A DNA stretch of 64,000 nucleotides from Theobroma cacao (lineage: Eukaryota > Streptophyta > Magnoliopsida > Malvales > Malvaceae). The DNA is taken from contig NC_030858.1 in the NCBI RefSeq assembly GCF_000208745.1, forward strand, positions 4,273,249 to 4,337,248, in the 5' to 3' direction. Made by a program: the position numbers and the translations under genes. Shown here piece by piece: positions 18,581-29,993 of the stretch (within the stretch, counting starts at the first letter, position 1; every line of letters begins with the position of its first letter). Below the pieces are notes generated by a model. That model saw only the letters and a list, made by a program, of their open reading frames with translations, did not search any database and was not told where the DNA came from.

Positions 18581-20343
18581 TCAGGAACAATGATATAATG
18601 ATATACTCTTGTCATCTGACACACTAGCAAGGCGACCTCCTCCACCAGGTCGAAATGCCACTGCCCAAACCTGGTCTGTGTGATTGCTCATTGTCTGTAT
18701 AGCTGCTCTCATCTTAAAATCCCATAGTCTTACAGTTTTGTCACTTGAGCCTGTTGCAATAGCCTCTCCATCAGGGCTTACATCCACACTCAACACCCAG
18801 CTAGTATGACCTGACATGGCCCCGATTAGAGCTTTCCCCTCAGCATCATAGATATGTACATGACCATCATCAGATGCCGAGTATAGCTTCCGTGAATCAG
18901 GTTCAGGAGAAAACACAAGAGACCTAACGGGCATGTAATGGCCTTCAAGGTGATGTAGAAATTTGGCACGAGCTACATCAAAAACAGAAATTGTGCCATC
19001 CATTGAGCCACAAGCAAGACGTCTTCCATCAGGACTCCATGCAACAGATAGGACAAACTTCTTGCTGCTGCTTTTATCAGAGGGCTTCGGTCCTTCAGGA
19101 CGAGGAATTGATAAAGTTGAAATCAACCTCCACGTTGCAGTGTCCCACAGCTTGATTGACGCACTACCCCCACCAGCAACTGCAAGTGTTGTACCCTAAT
19201 TTTGAGAGTTATTGTAAGAAAGCCAGTCGAAACAAATTCGAAAGAAGCACTTAAAAGACATTCAACATAGCATTTCAATCATAAGTTCTCGTCAAGAAAA
19301 TTATTCATCATAAGTAGTAGCCTTGACATTCAAAATAAGGTTATTAGCACCACCCGAAAAGATATTTAAGACTAACATAGAAACCACAGGAGCAGGGGTT
19401 GAGCCTTGTATATTGAAAGGGTGAATCTTCTATATGTTATATATTTTGTCTTTTTTTTGAAAGGTATATAGACCCCAACAAAAGTTGACTAGCTTCACCC
19501 CTGCATAGGAGGTTGTTAAGTGAAGACAGAAAGAGAGATGTTTTACAATAACAAACATAGCAGAGACAAACTCGTACATTTATGCATAGCACACGTGTCT
19601 TCGGAGAATTCTATTAACATAAGATCTTCAGAAAAAGTGACAGCTTATCGGTGAGAGCTTATTTTGCCAAGCTTGGCTTCATTTAATGGTTCATTATAAT
19701 CACTCGAATCACGATATCATTTATTACAAAGGAGTATGAGAAAAAGAGTAATACTATATCTTGCCTACACTGTTCAACTAGGCAACAAGGTAATCCAAAC
19801 TGAGGCATTGGTAAAATAATTAATATGAATGTCTTTCATTGAAATAAACACTTCATTCATTTGAATAATAGTACGAAATATCTATATCAGTGGCCTTCAA
19901 ATGTAAAAAATTCAAACAATCATCAATCAATTCCCATAGTTATAATAAATGATCCAAAATTTCTTCTGCAAAAAGTCCAATAAAATTATTACCTTGGGAT
20001 CGAATTGCATTTGCCAGACCTCAGAGGGAGGAGCTTCGAGAGTGGCGATGGTGGCGTTGGTGTCGACGTCAAACACCCGAACCAAGCTGTCGAGGGAGGC
20101 GGAGGCGGCGATCACGCCAGAAGGATGGGCGGCCACCGAAACGACGCCGAGACAGTGGCCGGTGTTGGTGCGGACGAGCTCGAGCTCGTCGGGCCTCCAC
20201 AGCTTGACGGTTTCGTCGAGGGACCCAGTTAACAGAAGGGCCGGGCGGGTGTCGGTGGCGGGAACCCACGTGGCAGCCCAAACGGACTCGTCGTGGGCAT
20301 TATCGACGGATTTTAGGCCCGCCAGTTTCATTGATTTTGCCAT
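18581..20343 (-). CDS. VIP3: VIP3/SKI8 WD40-repeat protein
   Basis: WD40 scaffold shared by the Paf1 complex (transcription-coupled histone modification, FLC expression in Arabidopsis) and the cytoplasmic SKI complex (exosome-mediated RNA decay). Two exons: 20343-19993 (117 codons) and 19195-18581, joined at phase 0 across a 797-bp intron. The product is 321 residues, the length I remember for Arabidopsis VIP3. Repeated WD signatures are visible: TGSLDETVKLWRPDELELV, ASLDSLVRVFDVDT, GGGSASIKLWDTATW, CGSMDGTISVFDV, SASDDGHVHIYDAEG, GSSDKTVRLWDF and SVSDDKSISLY, so a seven-blade propeller is expected. Exon 1 is GC-rich and exon 2 is not. The Arabidopsis protein as I recall it starts at the internal Met (MKLAGLKS), so either of the first two ATGs could be used. 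Confidence 0.96.
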
Positions 20344-20465
20344 CTTGGTAATAAGAACCCTAGCAAGTAGATTTACAAGCGAAGTGCAGTGTTCGGTTTG
20401 AATTTTTGTTTCTTAAACCGCTTTTGGAGTTTTTGTGAGATTTTTGGAGGGGATTGAAGTGTTGT

Positions 20466-20527
20466 TGACTTTGGGCCTTATTGACTCAGATATTCCTGGT
20501 CAAGCCAGGCCTTACTGACTTTGGGCC
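20466..20527 (-). promoter_or_regulatory. Duplicated GGGCC (site II-like) motif upstream of VIP3
   Basis: The 12-mer TGACTTTGGGCC occurs twice, at 20466-20477 and 20516-20527, 123 and 173 bp from the VIP3 ATG. TGGGCC matches plant site II elements common in housekeeping promoters. Function is inferred. Confidence 0.4.
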
Positions 20528-21869
20528 ATACATACAAAGTCCATGACAGATCCATTTTTATATACTATCCTATATTTGACGGTAAATATTTTACCCCAAA
20601 AAAAAGAAATAAGAAAAAGTTTTCAATGTTTGTCAATGACAAGTGGCAAGTGGAGTTTTCCACAAAAGAGAAATATATTACCAGCAATGTACCAGTTAGG
20701 TGAAGTGAAGATGATCATGCTGGCATGAGTTGTGGGCAGTAAGGGCTGATTATTTATTGGATATGAACTACGAAGTCTTTTTCTTCTAATTTTCATAATT
20801 AATAAAAAGAGAAAAGAATGGTTGGGGCTGGGGGGAGTGGGGGAGGAGGGAGAGCAGCTGATCTGGGTAAGACATTCCATCAATTTCAAATTTTCAATCA
20901 TGATATGGCCCATGGCACTGGCTTTAATTATAGAAAAGGAGAATATAAAATTATGGGCAAAATGGCAAGTTAAAAGCACACTTTTTCAGCTTGGCCTCGT
21001 CCTTTGATTTGAAGCCTTGAATATGAAGGGGGCCAAGACAGACATTTTTCTGAGTTGTTGCTTTTGATCGGGGTGTGGTTAATTAAGCACAACTCTTTTT
21101 AATTAACCGCTGCTGCTCCTCTTGTCTATCGTCACTTGATCAATTCCTTCCTGCTCTAAAGAGTCCGGCAGACATTTATGTGTCTATCCCCTTATGCGTA
21201 TACAGACCGGTAGGACATATCCCATTTCTCCGGCTCCAGTTCCTTGTGAAAAATAAATTCCGCAAAGCTGGAAACTTAAATGTACATAAATACTAGTAGT
21301 ACCTTTTATGGAACAAGTATTCATCACATCAAAACCAAGCTTTTAAAACTGTAAACTGCAAACTCACACAATTTTCCACTAGACTACAAGTGGAAATAAA
21401 CGAGGCTTCAATAGGTGAACAAAAAACACCATGAGAGCCCATTGTCAATACTCAACAAATTAATCACTTCCTAAACATTTTAGTATGATACCCAACAGAA
21501 CTTCAAGCTTGTAATAATCTCCAGCTTAGGCTCCAGCTGATGAACACAAAAAAACAGCACAGTCATAGCCAACCGCCATGCATCCACATCATCCCTGGTA
21601 CCATCCAAGATAGATACTCTTCAAATCATCAGAAACTGAGAAACACCCAAACTAACAAGGAGCTCCATGAAGGTGAACAAAAAATTAACTCACATGAAGC
21701 TCCCATTTCCGTAATTCCTATTTATATATCTACTAATATTATTTTAATTAATACTATATATACCCTAGTATAATATATTCAGTCAACTTTTGATTAATCG
21801 TATGTATACGGAGAAACCAAATCAACCAGAAAAATTTGGGAAATGTCTGAACTTGTTGCTGGATCGCAG
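20528..21869. other. Spacer between VIP3 and the proline-rich gene
   Basis: Holds the rest of the VIP3 upstream region and the 3' flank of the minus-strand DUF4408/DUF761 gene. I see no coding exon or recognisable repeat. Confidence 0.5.
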
Positions 21870-23708
21870 CTATATCCTTTGCTTCTCTTTCATGGAGTTT
21901 ATTTTCTCTAATTTCAACCCATCCCTGAATCTGGCAATAAAGGTCTCAGCTTTAGCGTTAACATCAGGACTGGGACAAAACACCGGGACCCCTCCAATTC
22001 CAACGCCAACCCCATCATCACCGCCCATCATGCTGGCCGTCTCCACGTCACCCTTGCTTGATGAGACATCAACTTCCTCCAATTCCGGAGAGCTACACCG
22101 AGAACTAGGACTGCTCGGTATCTTAACAAAATCCCCACGAAAAACAAATTTGAACTCCGTCATTTTAAATGGTGGCGGAGGTGGTGGTGGTGGTGGTGTC
22201 GGAATTAACGGTGACTGTCCACCGCTGTTCACGTTCTCGCCGTAATAGCTAGAAGTGTTTGCTTTTGTCGGCAATGGTGGCCTACCGATGGTGGCTGCAG
22301 TTCGCCTCCGTGAAGGTTCGGGTGGCGGTGTTTGTGGTGCAGGTGGTGGTTTGGATGGCGGCGGAATCTGACTCTTTTGCTTCAATAGTCTTTTTGTAGA
22401 GAAAAAAGCTGGTGGCGGTGCAGGTGGTGGTGTTGGCTGGATCTGAATATTTCGCTTTGATGATCGTTCTGAAAGTGAAAATGCTGGTGGGGGAGGTGGT
22501 GGAGGCGGAGGTGCAGGCACTGAATGGATTTTTTTGCTTTTGCTGCCCTTTCTGAAGAGATTGTATTTTTGAAAGACCGAGGGTGGTGGTGGCGGGGGTG
22601 GAGGTGGAGGAGGTGCTGGTGATGGTGGTCGTATGGTAGTAGAGTAATAAGGTGGTGGCTCACGTGGAGAATGCAAAGGACAATCGTGCTGATGATCATG
22701 ATCCTTTGTCTTCTGCTTCTTCTTGCTCTTCCTTAACAAAGCAAAAACCATCTTTATTTCTTTGGTTGCATTACTTCTTCTACGTTCCAATTTCCCATAC
22801 TTGTGCTCCGATCTAAAGCCCATATGCACTGGCGGTGATGGTGGTCGCCGAGGAGGTGGCGGTGGAGGCTGTGGTGGTGTTACTGGCTGTGCAGACTCAA
22901 GATTATTGAATTCAACATTATCGTTCTGAATCATCACCTTCTCTTTCTGCCCTACCGCTTGATAAATTCGTCTTGGCTTATGGCGTGCAGCTGGAGGCCG
23001 AGGCGGTGGTGGAGGTGGAGTTGACGGTGGTGATGAAGGTGAGGGACGAAGCACAAAGGTATCAATCGGAATGACTTTTGCTTCAGATTCCTCAAACTCA
23101 ATTCTCGTCCTACGAAGCTCATGAACTTGATCATTATAATTTGTTGAGGATCGATATTTGTTTATTTCAAAATCATCAAAAAAACGAAACCGATGTTCAC
23201 TAGTCTCCCACAAAGACTCCTTTCTCAGATCTGGATACGAGCTACTGCTTCTCTTCAACCTCCTAACGCTGGTTCCCGACGCGTTCATCGGAGGATCATC
23301 ATCGTAGATCTTCCTTCCTGGATACCCAAACCATTGTTGCGAATTAACAGGATGGCTAGAAGCCTCATTCTTATTATTATTATTATCATTTCTAACATTG
23401 TTGTTGCCGCTGCTGCCGCTGTTGTTATCATCATCATCGTTTCTTCTAGCAAAAACGCCGCAAAGAATGGCAAACAAGACTAGAAAAATGTTGAGGGAGT
23501 CCCAGCTTTTCCTCACACCGTTGGGTCTAAAAATCTGAGAGGTGATGGAGAGAAAAGGAGGGACGGCAAAGAACAAGAGAAGCAATGCGATGATGGGTAA
23601 GAGAATGATGAGAACCGGTGGGGTGAAAAGAGGAGATGGTGAGCGACGGCGAGGCATGGAATTGCTCAGCTGTGGCCATATCGGTGGAGGGTCTCCGGCT
23701 ATTTCCAT
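21870..23708 (-). CDS. DUF4408/DUF761 proline-rich membrane protein
   Basis: Single-exon 612-residue protein of a plant family with no firm function, often annotated as hydroxyproline-rich or formin-like. The N-terminus has two hydrophobic segments, about 31-52 and 71-88, around the DUF4408-like sequence VRKSWDSLNIFLVL. The middle is Asn/Asp-rich, then dominated by poly-proline tracts up to about 12 residues separated by basic patches. The C-terminus (about 578-612) shows the DUF761 signature DVNAKAETFIARFRDGLKLE. It has no FH2 domain, so it is not a formin. The start at 23708 fits the TATA box about 65 bp upstream; Met18 is an alternative. Antisense and shifted frames in the repeats are shadows. 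Confidence 0.85.
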   Translation of the reverse strand: MEIAGDPPPIWPQLSNSMPRRRSPSPLFTPPVLIILLPIIALLLLFFAVPPFLSITSQIFRPNGVRKSWDSLNIFLVLFAILCGVFARRNDDDDNNSGSSGNNNVRNDNNNNKNEASSHPVNSQQWFGYPGRKIYDDDPPMNASGTSVRRLKRSSSSYPDLRKESLWETSEHRFRFFDDFEINKYRSSTNYNDQVHELRRTRIEFEESEAKVIPIDTFVLRPSPSSPPSTPPPPPPRPPAARHKPRRIYQAVGQKEKVMIQNDNVEFNNLESAQPVTPPQPPPPPPRRPPSPPVHMGFRSEHKYGKLERRRSNATKEIKMVFALLRKSKKKQKTKDHDHQHDCPLHSPREPPPYYSTTIRPPSPAPPPPPPPPPPPSVFQKYNLFRKGSKSKKIHSVPAPPPPPPPPPAFSLSERSSKRNIQIQPTPPPAPPPAFFSTKRLLKQKSQIPPPSKPPPAPQTPPPEPSRRRTAATIGRPPLPTKANTSSYYGENVNSGGQSPLIPTPPPPPPPPPFKMTEFKFVFRGDFVKIPSSPSSRCSSPELEEVDVSSSKGDVETASMMGGDDGVGVGIGGVPVFCPSPDVNAKAETFIARFRDGLKLEKINSMKEKQRI

Positions 23709-23770
23709 GGGAATGGTTTTGGAGTCTTCTTTGTATTTGGGAGTACATTTGTTTTGCTTGTGAGGAGAGA

Positions 23771-23780
23771 CTTTATAAAC
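23771..23780 (-). promoter_or_regulatory. TATA box of the DUF4408/DUF761 gene
   Basis: Minus-strand GTTTATAAAG about 65 bp before the ATG, predicting a transcription start near 23745. Confidence 0.6.
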
Positions 23781-26651
23781 TACAAGGGGGAGGAACCTTG
23801 ACTTTAGAGGAGAGATATTATGTTATAAGAAATGAAATAATGGACCTTTAGCTATTTTTTAATTACAAACTGGATTGTTACATAACCATTAATTTATTTG
23901 ACTATTTAATGTGTCGGAAATGAAATTAAATACATTTTAAATAAAAAATTATATATGTGCACTTTCCCTTTTTTTAATTTAATTTTTGGTTTGAATGACT
24001 GGAAAAGCATATATGACCATTTTATTGTACTCTAATTATTTGGCAGCTTTTTTTTTAAGGCTATTCAAAGCCATAAAATGACTTACGTGGATTAGTCTCT
24101 TGCTTTCTTTAAACACAAGAAACTCTCGATATTGTCAAGATAATATCTGAATATGATTGAAGTATTTTTAATTAAGACATTTTCGTGATGTATTTGAACA
24201 TTTGATTTATTAATTAATATATAATTATTTATTTAAAAAATAAAATTTAAATTTTTTTTAATTATAAAAAAAAGAACACTTTCGTATCTATCAAACAACA
24301 GCAAATGATAATTCAACAGCATGAAAAGTACATTCATACAGAAATCTCTTAAACATTTTTCAATCAGCAAGAAACACAAATTTGTACGGATTGATTTTAC
24401 TTCATGATCTAGCTGGTGCCTGGTGCATTAGGCATTTGTTTGGTAGCATTTCTCTTTCGCCATGAATGCCGACTTGGTTCATCAGCATGATTTGTTTGAT
24501 GTGCTTTAATTTCTCAAAATCAGAGTAAATAAAGAATTTTTCCATGGCTAAGAGACAAACAGCAAATGACAAAATAGAAACCACTTTGTAACATCTTACT
24601 TAAACGAAAAAAAAAAAGGGTTTTTGTCCGAAGTCAGATTTCTGGTTTGGAAAGAGTTTGTCCTTCCTGACTTCCTGCAGGGGATTTTACAAGTGAAGCG
24701 AAAATCCTGAAAGGAAAAAGGAAGCCAACTTGGACCCTGTTCCCACGTGTTGGCCAATCCATAGGTAAGCAAAGCTCTTATACAATGACGTTTTGAGTTA
24801 CTTTGTACATTATTGGAGCGTGGCTGAAATGATTGAAATCATACCCTTTGAGAGCAAAACTCGAAAACAATGCCTTTGGGTGGCATTTTCTCAAAAGAAA
24901 AAATATATATATAAACTTAACACAGCGCTCCTTTTAATTCCTCTTTAACCTTTCCCTGTTTACTGTATAATCAGTGTTATTTGGTATATAATCCTCAATC
25001 ATTAGCATCAGAATGCAGAGCCTTAAACTTGGCTGAGGATCCCCTCCTCTATCAGATTAAAATAAATAAGTCTTACCAATATAAGACCTTAAATATCAAA
25101 GGAAATCACGTTCTCACCTTCGTTGGAAGATAGAAATTTAACCTGTAAAATGAAATAAACTAATCAAAATAATTAATGCAGAAAGGCTTAATGGAATCCA
25201 CTCATCCAGCACCCTTCAGCTTTTTGAACTTATCTAGGTAAAGATTTCAGTGTGTTATAAAATTAATGAGGAGACAAAACAACTTTAAGTAGACAAACAG
25301 TGATAATTTTCCTTGCATTACCTTTTCCACTACCATCGGTTTCAATTTCAGCGGGGGAAAACTTTACCCATCAGAAAGAAACACAGAGAATAATTTTTTT
25401 TGAAAACTCTCACTTTACCTCTCAGCTCATAGCCAGCCAAACTATTCTTTATTTTTTTTATGGAAAACAATAAAAAGGTCTTCTTCCAAGCGTGGCAATT
25501 ACTTGTCCTGGAAAATCATGGCAGTACCACCAGCATTCCTGGGGATAAAAAAAAAAAGAAAGATTATAATTTGAAGGGTAGCTCTTATCTTATTCCTGCC
25601 CCACGCTTTCCCTTAGGGTACAGATTATTATCATAATTCATACGTAAATAAATAAATAGATAAAACCCTTTGGATCAGGCCCCATCGCTGGTTTGCCACC
25701 TTTCTTCAGAAAGGTTTTTTGATTTTGCTTTTTGATGCAACGCTCCACCAAAACAACACTGGCGAAGACATGAACTGCTTCGAATCACGCCGTGATGAGT
25801 ACGCGCATGGTTATCGTGTGGGATTAAGATTAATTTTTGTGTGTGTGTTTGACTGCTGTTTTTCTTCACGTAGGGTCTTGTAAAAAGCGGGAAATAAAAA
25901 AAAGAGTATAGAGACAGGTAGGGCAAGGACAGCCACTGACCACGAAGTGTCCTCTAAGGCTCTGCAACAGCTAGGCAGGCAGCGTCCCGGTGGACAGCCT
26001 GTTGTTTTCTCTCACGTGAGAAAATTTCTTTTGTTCAATAATTTGAAGTTTAGATGGATGATTATAATCAATACTTAGATAAGGTGATTAAGAAATTACT
26101 TTACTTGATCAGACCTAATCATTTATCCTAATAATCTTTTTTCTTTAATAAGATATAGTATTTGAGCTTAATTAACTACATAACCATAATGAGTCCTTGG
26201 TGTAGTTTATTTTTTGAAAAGAATTTAGGTAATCCAACAGCTTCATTTTTGGGTAATTCGATAAGAATGAATGAGCTTTTAAATGGGATTTTTTTTTTGG
26301 AAGAAAGAACACATAGGTTTGAGAAATGGATATTTCAAGTGTTGATGATGACCCCATTTCAAAAAGGCATCAAAAAGCAGTTTCTTACCATCATTATTAA
26401 CATAGATGGATGTTGTTGTCCCCTATTGTTTCATCATTTCATCAAATAAAATGGGTAGGAGCCAAAGAAGCAGACTAAAAGAGAAAGGGGAAAGATTATT
26501 ATATATATATATATATATTTACATTATCGAGTTTAGCTTCAGCCTCTGCTATTTGGTCAAAATTTTCTGTTTTTTTTAATGATTTTATAAATTACAATTT
26601 TAAGATGACAATTAAGAAAAAAAAACTCATAATATTCAAACTTAAAAGCAT
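23781..26651. other. Intergenic, no supported gene
   Basis: Nearly 2.9 kb of AT-rich DNA. CACGTG G-box cores occur near 24745 (CCCACGTGTTGG, beside a CCAAT) and near 26013. A TA tract lies at about 26500-26517. None of the open frames resembles a protein family I know. Confidence 0.5.
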
Positions 26652-26987
26652 TTAAGCATTTGACTCATTAGTTGGTACATAATCTCTTTTTCAAAATGAA
26701 TACAGTTCGAATCTCCCAAATATATAAAAAAATAATTATATTTAAAAATATTGTGCCATGCAATCATTAAATTTATTTATTTGTAATATTATATTGTGCT
26801 AAACATTTAGTTCATTGATTAGTGTATGATCTCTATCTTAAAAAAAAAATAGAGTTTAAATCTCCAAATATATATAAAAAATTCACCCTTAGAGTTTGAA
26901 TTCCCAATTATATAAAAAAAAATTCACGCTTAGAAATACTTTTGTAATATTATATTGTGTCATGTAGTCATTAAATTTATTTATATG
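26652..26987. repeat. Imperfect two-unit tandem repeat
   Basis: Two diverged units, about 26652-26797 and 26798-26987. Both contain a CATTTAG-like start, an 'AATCTCC' box followed by an A-rich tract, and end with TAATATTATATTGTG. The second is longer by an internal repetition of its A-rich segment. The motif ATTAAATTTATTTAT recurs at 26767 and near 26968. Origin unknown, possibly a decayed transposon. Confidence 0.5.
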
Positions 26988-27530
26988 AAACATATATTTT
27001 TATAATTTTTTTAATTTAAACTATTTAAAAAATTCAAAATAAATTTTAATTATTCTATTATATTCAATAAAATTTTTATATTTTTATTTTGATTAAGTAG
27101 ATCCTTATTGTTAATGGTTACGCAACTATATATTATTAATAAAAAAACCACTTGTTATTTTTATGTTGTGTGGTGTTGAGCTTATGTTAACATTAGAGTA
27201 TAAAAAAAGCCACATAATTATATTATCATGTCTCGTTAGTAGGTCATATTATCATTTAATATAATATATCAATATAACACGTCAGTACTATGTGACATAA
27301 AATGACAAGTGATATTGACTAACAATAATTAATCAACTATTAGTTATAAGAATCTATTTAATTCAAAATAAAAATATAAAGATTTAATTAAATGTAATAA
27401 AAATAAATATTTATTTAAAATTTTCATAATAAATTTTGAAACGTAATAAAAATATACCTAGTCACTTAATTTGCCTGATATATTATAACACACGGGAACA
27501 TGGAATTTCAAAAGAGTTCCCATCTAGTTT
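26988..27530. other. AT-rich spacer
   Basis: Very AT-rich with no coding signal. It leads into the NB-LRR fragment at 27.53 kb. Confidence 0.5.
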
Positions 27531-28090
27531 AGTTTTCTGTTAACTAGTCTTGAGTTTCTTTGGCTGCCATCAATAATTAGCAAAAGAAAAAAACAATCAA
27601 GTTTTCCATTAGATTTATCATTTTTTAGATCCAAAAAAACTCATGAATTGCTTGAGCAAAATAGTGGGCATCAGCACTCACTTGTGGGAATGCAATTCCA
27701 AGCATATGGCCTACATTTACAATGCTGAAGAAAATCTTCAAAAGTTGTAAAGAGGAAATGAGGTACTCAATCGTCGCAGACATAACGTATAGCGTAGGAT
27801 GGAAGTCGTTTAGCAACAACCACGAATGAGGTGTACGAAAGAAGTGGATGGATGGCTAGAAAGAGCAAAAACTATGAATAATGAAGAGTTCGTTTGGTAA
27901 TTGAAGAATAACTCACCGGGGTTGCAAAGAGGGAAGGAGGTATTCAACCGTCATAGACAAGATGTATGATGTATGGTGCAGGGTGGAAGTTGTTGAGCAA
28001 CAACCACAAACAAGGCCTACTAAAGAAGTGGATGGATGGGTGGAAAGGGCAAAAACCATGCATAATGAAAAGTCCGTTTAGTAATCAAAA
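27531..28090 (+). pseudogene. CC-NB-LRR pseudogene fragment (N-terminal coiled coil)
   Basis: A degenerate copy of the 5' end of the NB-LRR gene at 51281. Similarity begins in the upstream sequence (GATCCAAAAAAACTCATGAA against GATCCAAAAAGATTCATGGA). It runs through the ATG at 27643 and the coiled-coil region (GAAGAAAATCTTCAAAAGTT is identical in both). In-frame stops appear about 35 codons in. A segment of about 175 bp is then tandemly duplicated (about 27745-27917 and 27918-28090), each copy holding GAAGTGGATGGATGG. No NB-ARC or LRR sequence follows, so it is a broken remnant 23 kb from its relative. Confidence 0.85.
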
Positions 28091-29112
28091 AATAACTTAT
28101 TGGGGAAATTTTTTTTTTGGTGTAAATTATTTTACAGAAAAATTTAATTTTTTTTATATTTTAAATAAATTATCGAAAACATTTTCTATCGTTTGAATCA
28201 TTTTGTGAAAAATATTTTTTATCATTACTAGTGGAGTTATTTGAGTGTTAAGATGATAAATAGGAGTTTATTACAAAGCAATAATATTATTTGATTTTCA
28301 CTAATTTAAAATTAAAATAAAAATAGATATGAAAATAACTAAAATCAATAATAACATTTTTCAAAATATTTAACCACATATTATAACTATATATAAAAGA
28401 AAACCAATTTCTTATCTTTGCGCCACTTGAAGTGATAGTTTTGTGCCACATGAAGTCCCGTTGATTGACATGTGAATTGGTTGAGTTTGGAGGCTTTTAG
28501 GCAAGGGTTAGGACTTTCGCTCTAAACGTGTGGGTTTGAAGTCTCCACACTTATATTTTTCATTTTTTAATTCTTTTATTTCTCAATATGATCTCCTTTT
28601 ATCAATTCTTTTATTTCGTCTAGATTTATAAATTTCTCGATCAATTTCGTTATCTTGTCCTCAACTATGAGCTTCAAATGATAGATAAGATTCTTGCTTT
28701 TTGCCTCAGTCAGACTTTTTTCTAACTTGTGAAAATCATATTTGCTGGGTTATAGGGTATGGGCTATCCATTGTTGTGACCCATAAAATTGAAATAATGG
28801 AAGCTGGATTGATGCATGGTTCGACAACTTGGTAACAAATCCTGCTAACTGCCTCACGCCTGTTTTGTATCCATGCGGGTGTAGATCATTTTTCTCCCCT
28901 ATTCCTTTGGATCCAGTTAACGGATTTAGATCCAATTCACGGGTGTTTATAGATACTAATTAAATATGCTTGTATCTAAGTATTTTATTTAACGATTAAT
29001 GTAATATAATTATTGATATGATCTTTAACTCTTATACAATATTAATTTATAATTAAAGTAAGCTCTATGTTTCAAATTTTTTTTTATCTCATCACCTTTT
29101 TAATATAACACT
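28091..29112. other. Intergenic, AT-rich, unidentified repeat-like DNA
   Basis: Mostly AT-rich. Two moderately GC-richer patches, about 28.4-28.55 and 28.74-28.94 kb, could be old transposon pieces, but I find no terminal repeats or coding domain to support a call. Confidence 0.4.
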
Positions 29113-29306
29113 ATAAAAATATCAATATTTATCAATTAAGTAAGGTATCAAAAATCTATATTTATGTGTATTGATTATAAAAATATTAACATTTATAAAA
29201 ATTGTGTAAGACATCCAAAGCTTATACTATGTGCATTCACTATAAAAATATTAATATATATGAATTGTTTAAGATATTCAAAATCTATAATTATATGTAT
29301 TTTATT
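29113..29306. repeat. Three-unit tandem repeat, 64-65 bp period
   Basis: Units start with ATAAAAATAT at 29113, 29177 and 29242 and end with a TGTRTTGATT or TGYATTNANT-like box. A partial fourth start (ATAATTATT) follows at 29307. Units are clearly related but diverged, so this is an old minisatellite. Confidence 0.75.
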
Positions 29307-29759
29307 ATAATTATTCGTAAAATTTATTCAATTTATAAATAGCAAATAAAAAATTTAATTGTATTAAATGATTTCATTAAAAAAATATTTTAATTTTAAT
29401 AATATTGAATAATTTAAATATTAATATTTTAAATTAAAAAAATTAAGTTAAATATTAATATGTTTTATTTTTTTAATATTTAAAGTTAAATATTAATATT
29501 TATTAAATATATTGCTAAACTTAGTATAAAGATCCATTTCTTTTGACATAAATTATTTTTTAAAAAATACTTTCAAGATTTATACTTATTTAAAAAATAA
29601 AAAATTTATTTTCAACGTAAAACATTTTAAGAATCATAAAAAATGTCTTAAGTCGACCTAAAATACTTTTTAGAAAAAAAAAAACTCTCATTCTAAGTTA
29701 TAAATTTCTTTTCGGCTCGAGGGGCGTAAGCTCAAGCCCAATTGAACGTACTTCTTTTC
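29307..29759. other. AT-rich spacer upstream of the LYAR-like gene
   Basis: Low-complexity AT sequence with many TTAAATATTAATAT-like words. No gene is visible. Confidence 0.5.
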
Positions 29760-29857
29760 GGCCCATTGCACCATTTGTCTTGCTAGCCCGTCACGCTGCG
29801 TTTAGTTCATAATTTGTCTATAATATTCTAATTTTTTGTTAGGAACAAAAACCCTAA
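29760..29857 (+). promoter_or_regulatory. Site II element and telo-box of the LYAR-like gene
   Basis: GGCCCATT at 29760-29767 and AAACCCTAA at 29849-29857, 137-234 bp before the ATG. This pairing is typical of plant ribosomal-protein and ribosome-biogenesis promoters, which matches a nucleolar product. The sites are seen; their function is inferred. Confidence 0.55.
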
Positions 29858-29993
29858 CGCTCTCTGTTTTTTTAAACGGTTGAACCCGGAAGCATCTTTC
29901 TTCTCCGTTCGATTCATTTTTCCGGCAGCCCTTTCTTCTTTTTGTTTTTTTCCCCTTCATTTTCTGGAACAATAAAGAAGGAAAGAGAAAAAG

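Noticed and set aside
19949..20401. 150-codon plus-strand frame over VIP3 exon 1
   Set aside because: Antisense shadow of a GC-rich WD40 exon with low-complexity composition.
22382..22699. Shifted frame with His-rich translation inside the proline-rich gene
   Set aside because: Out-of-frame reading of CCA/CCT repeats.
28391..28940. Possible transposon pieces in GC-richer patches
   Set aside because: No terminal repeats, target-site duplication or coding domain could be defined.
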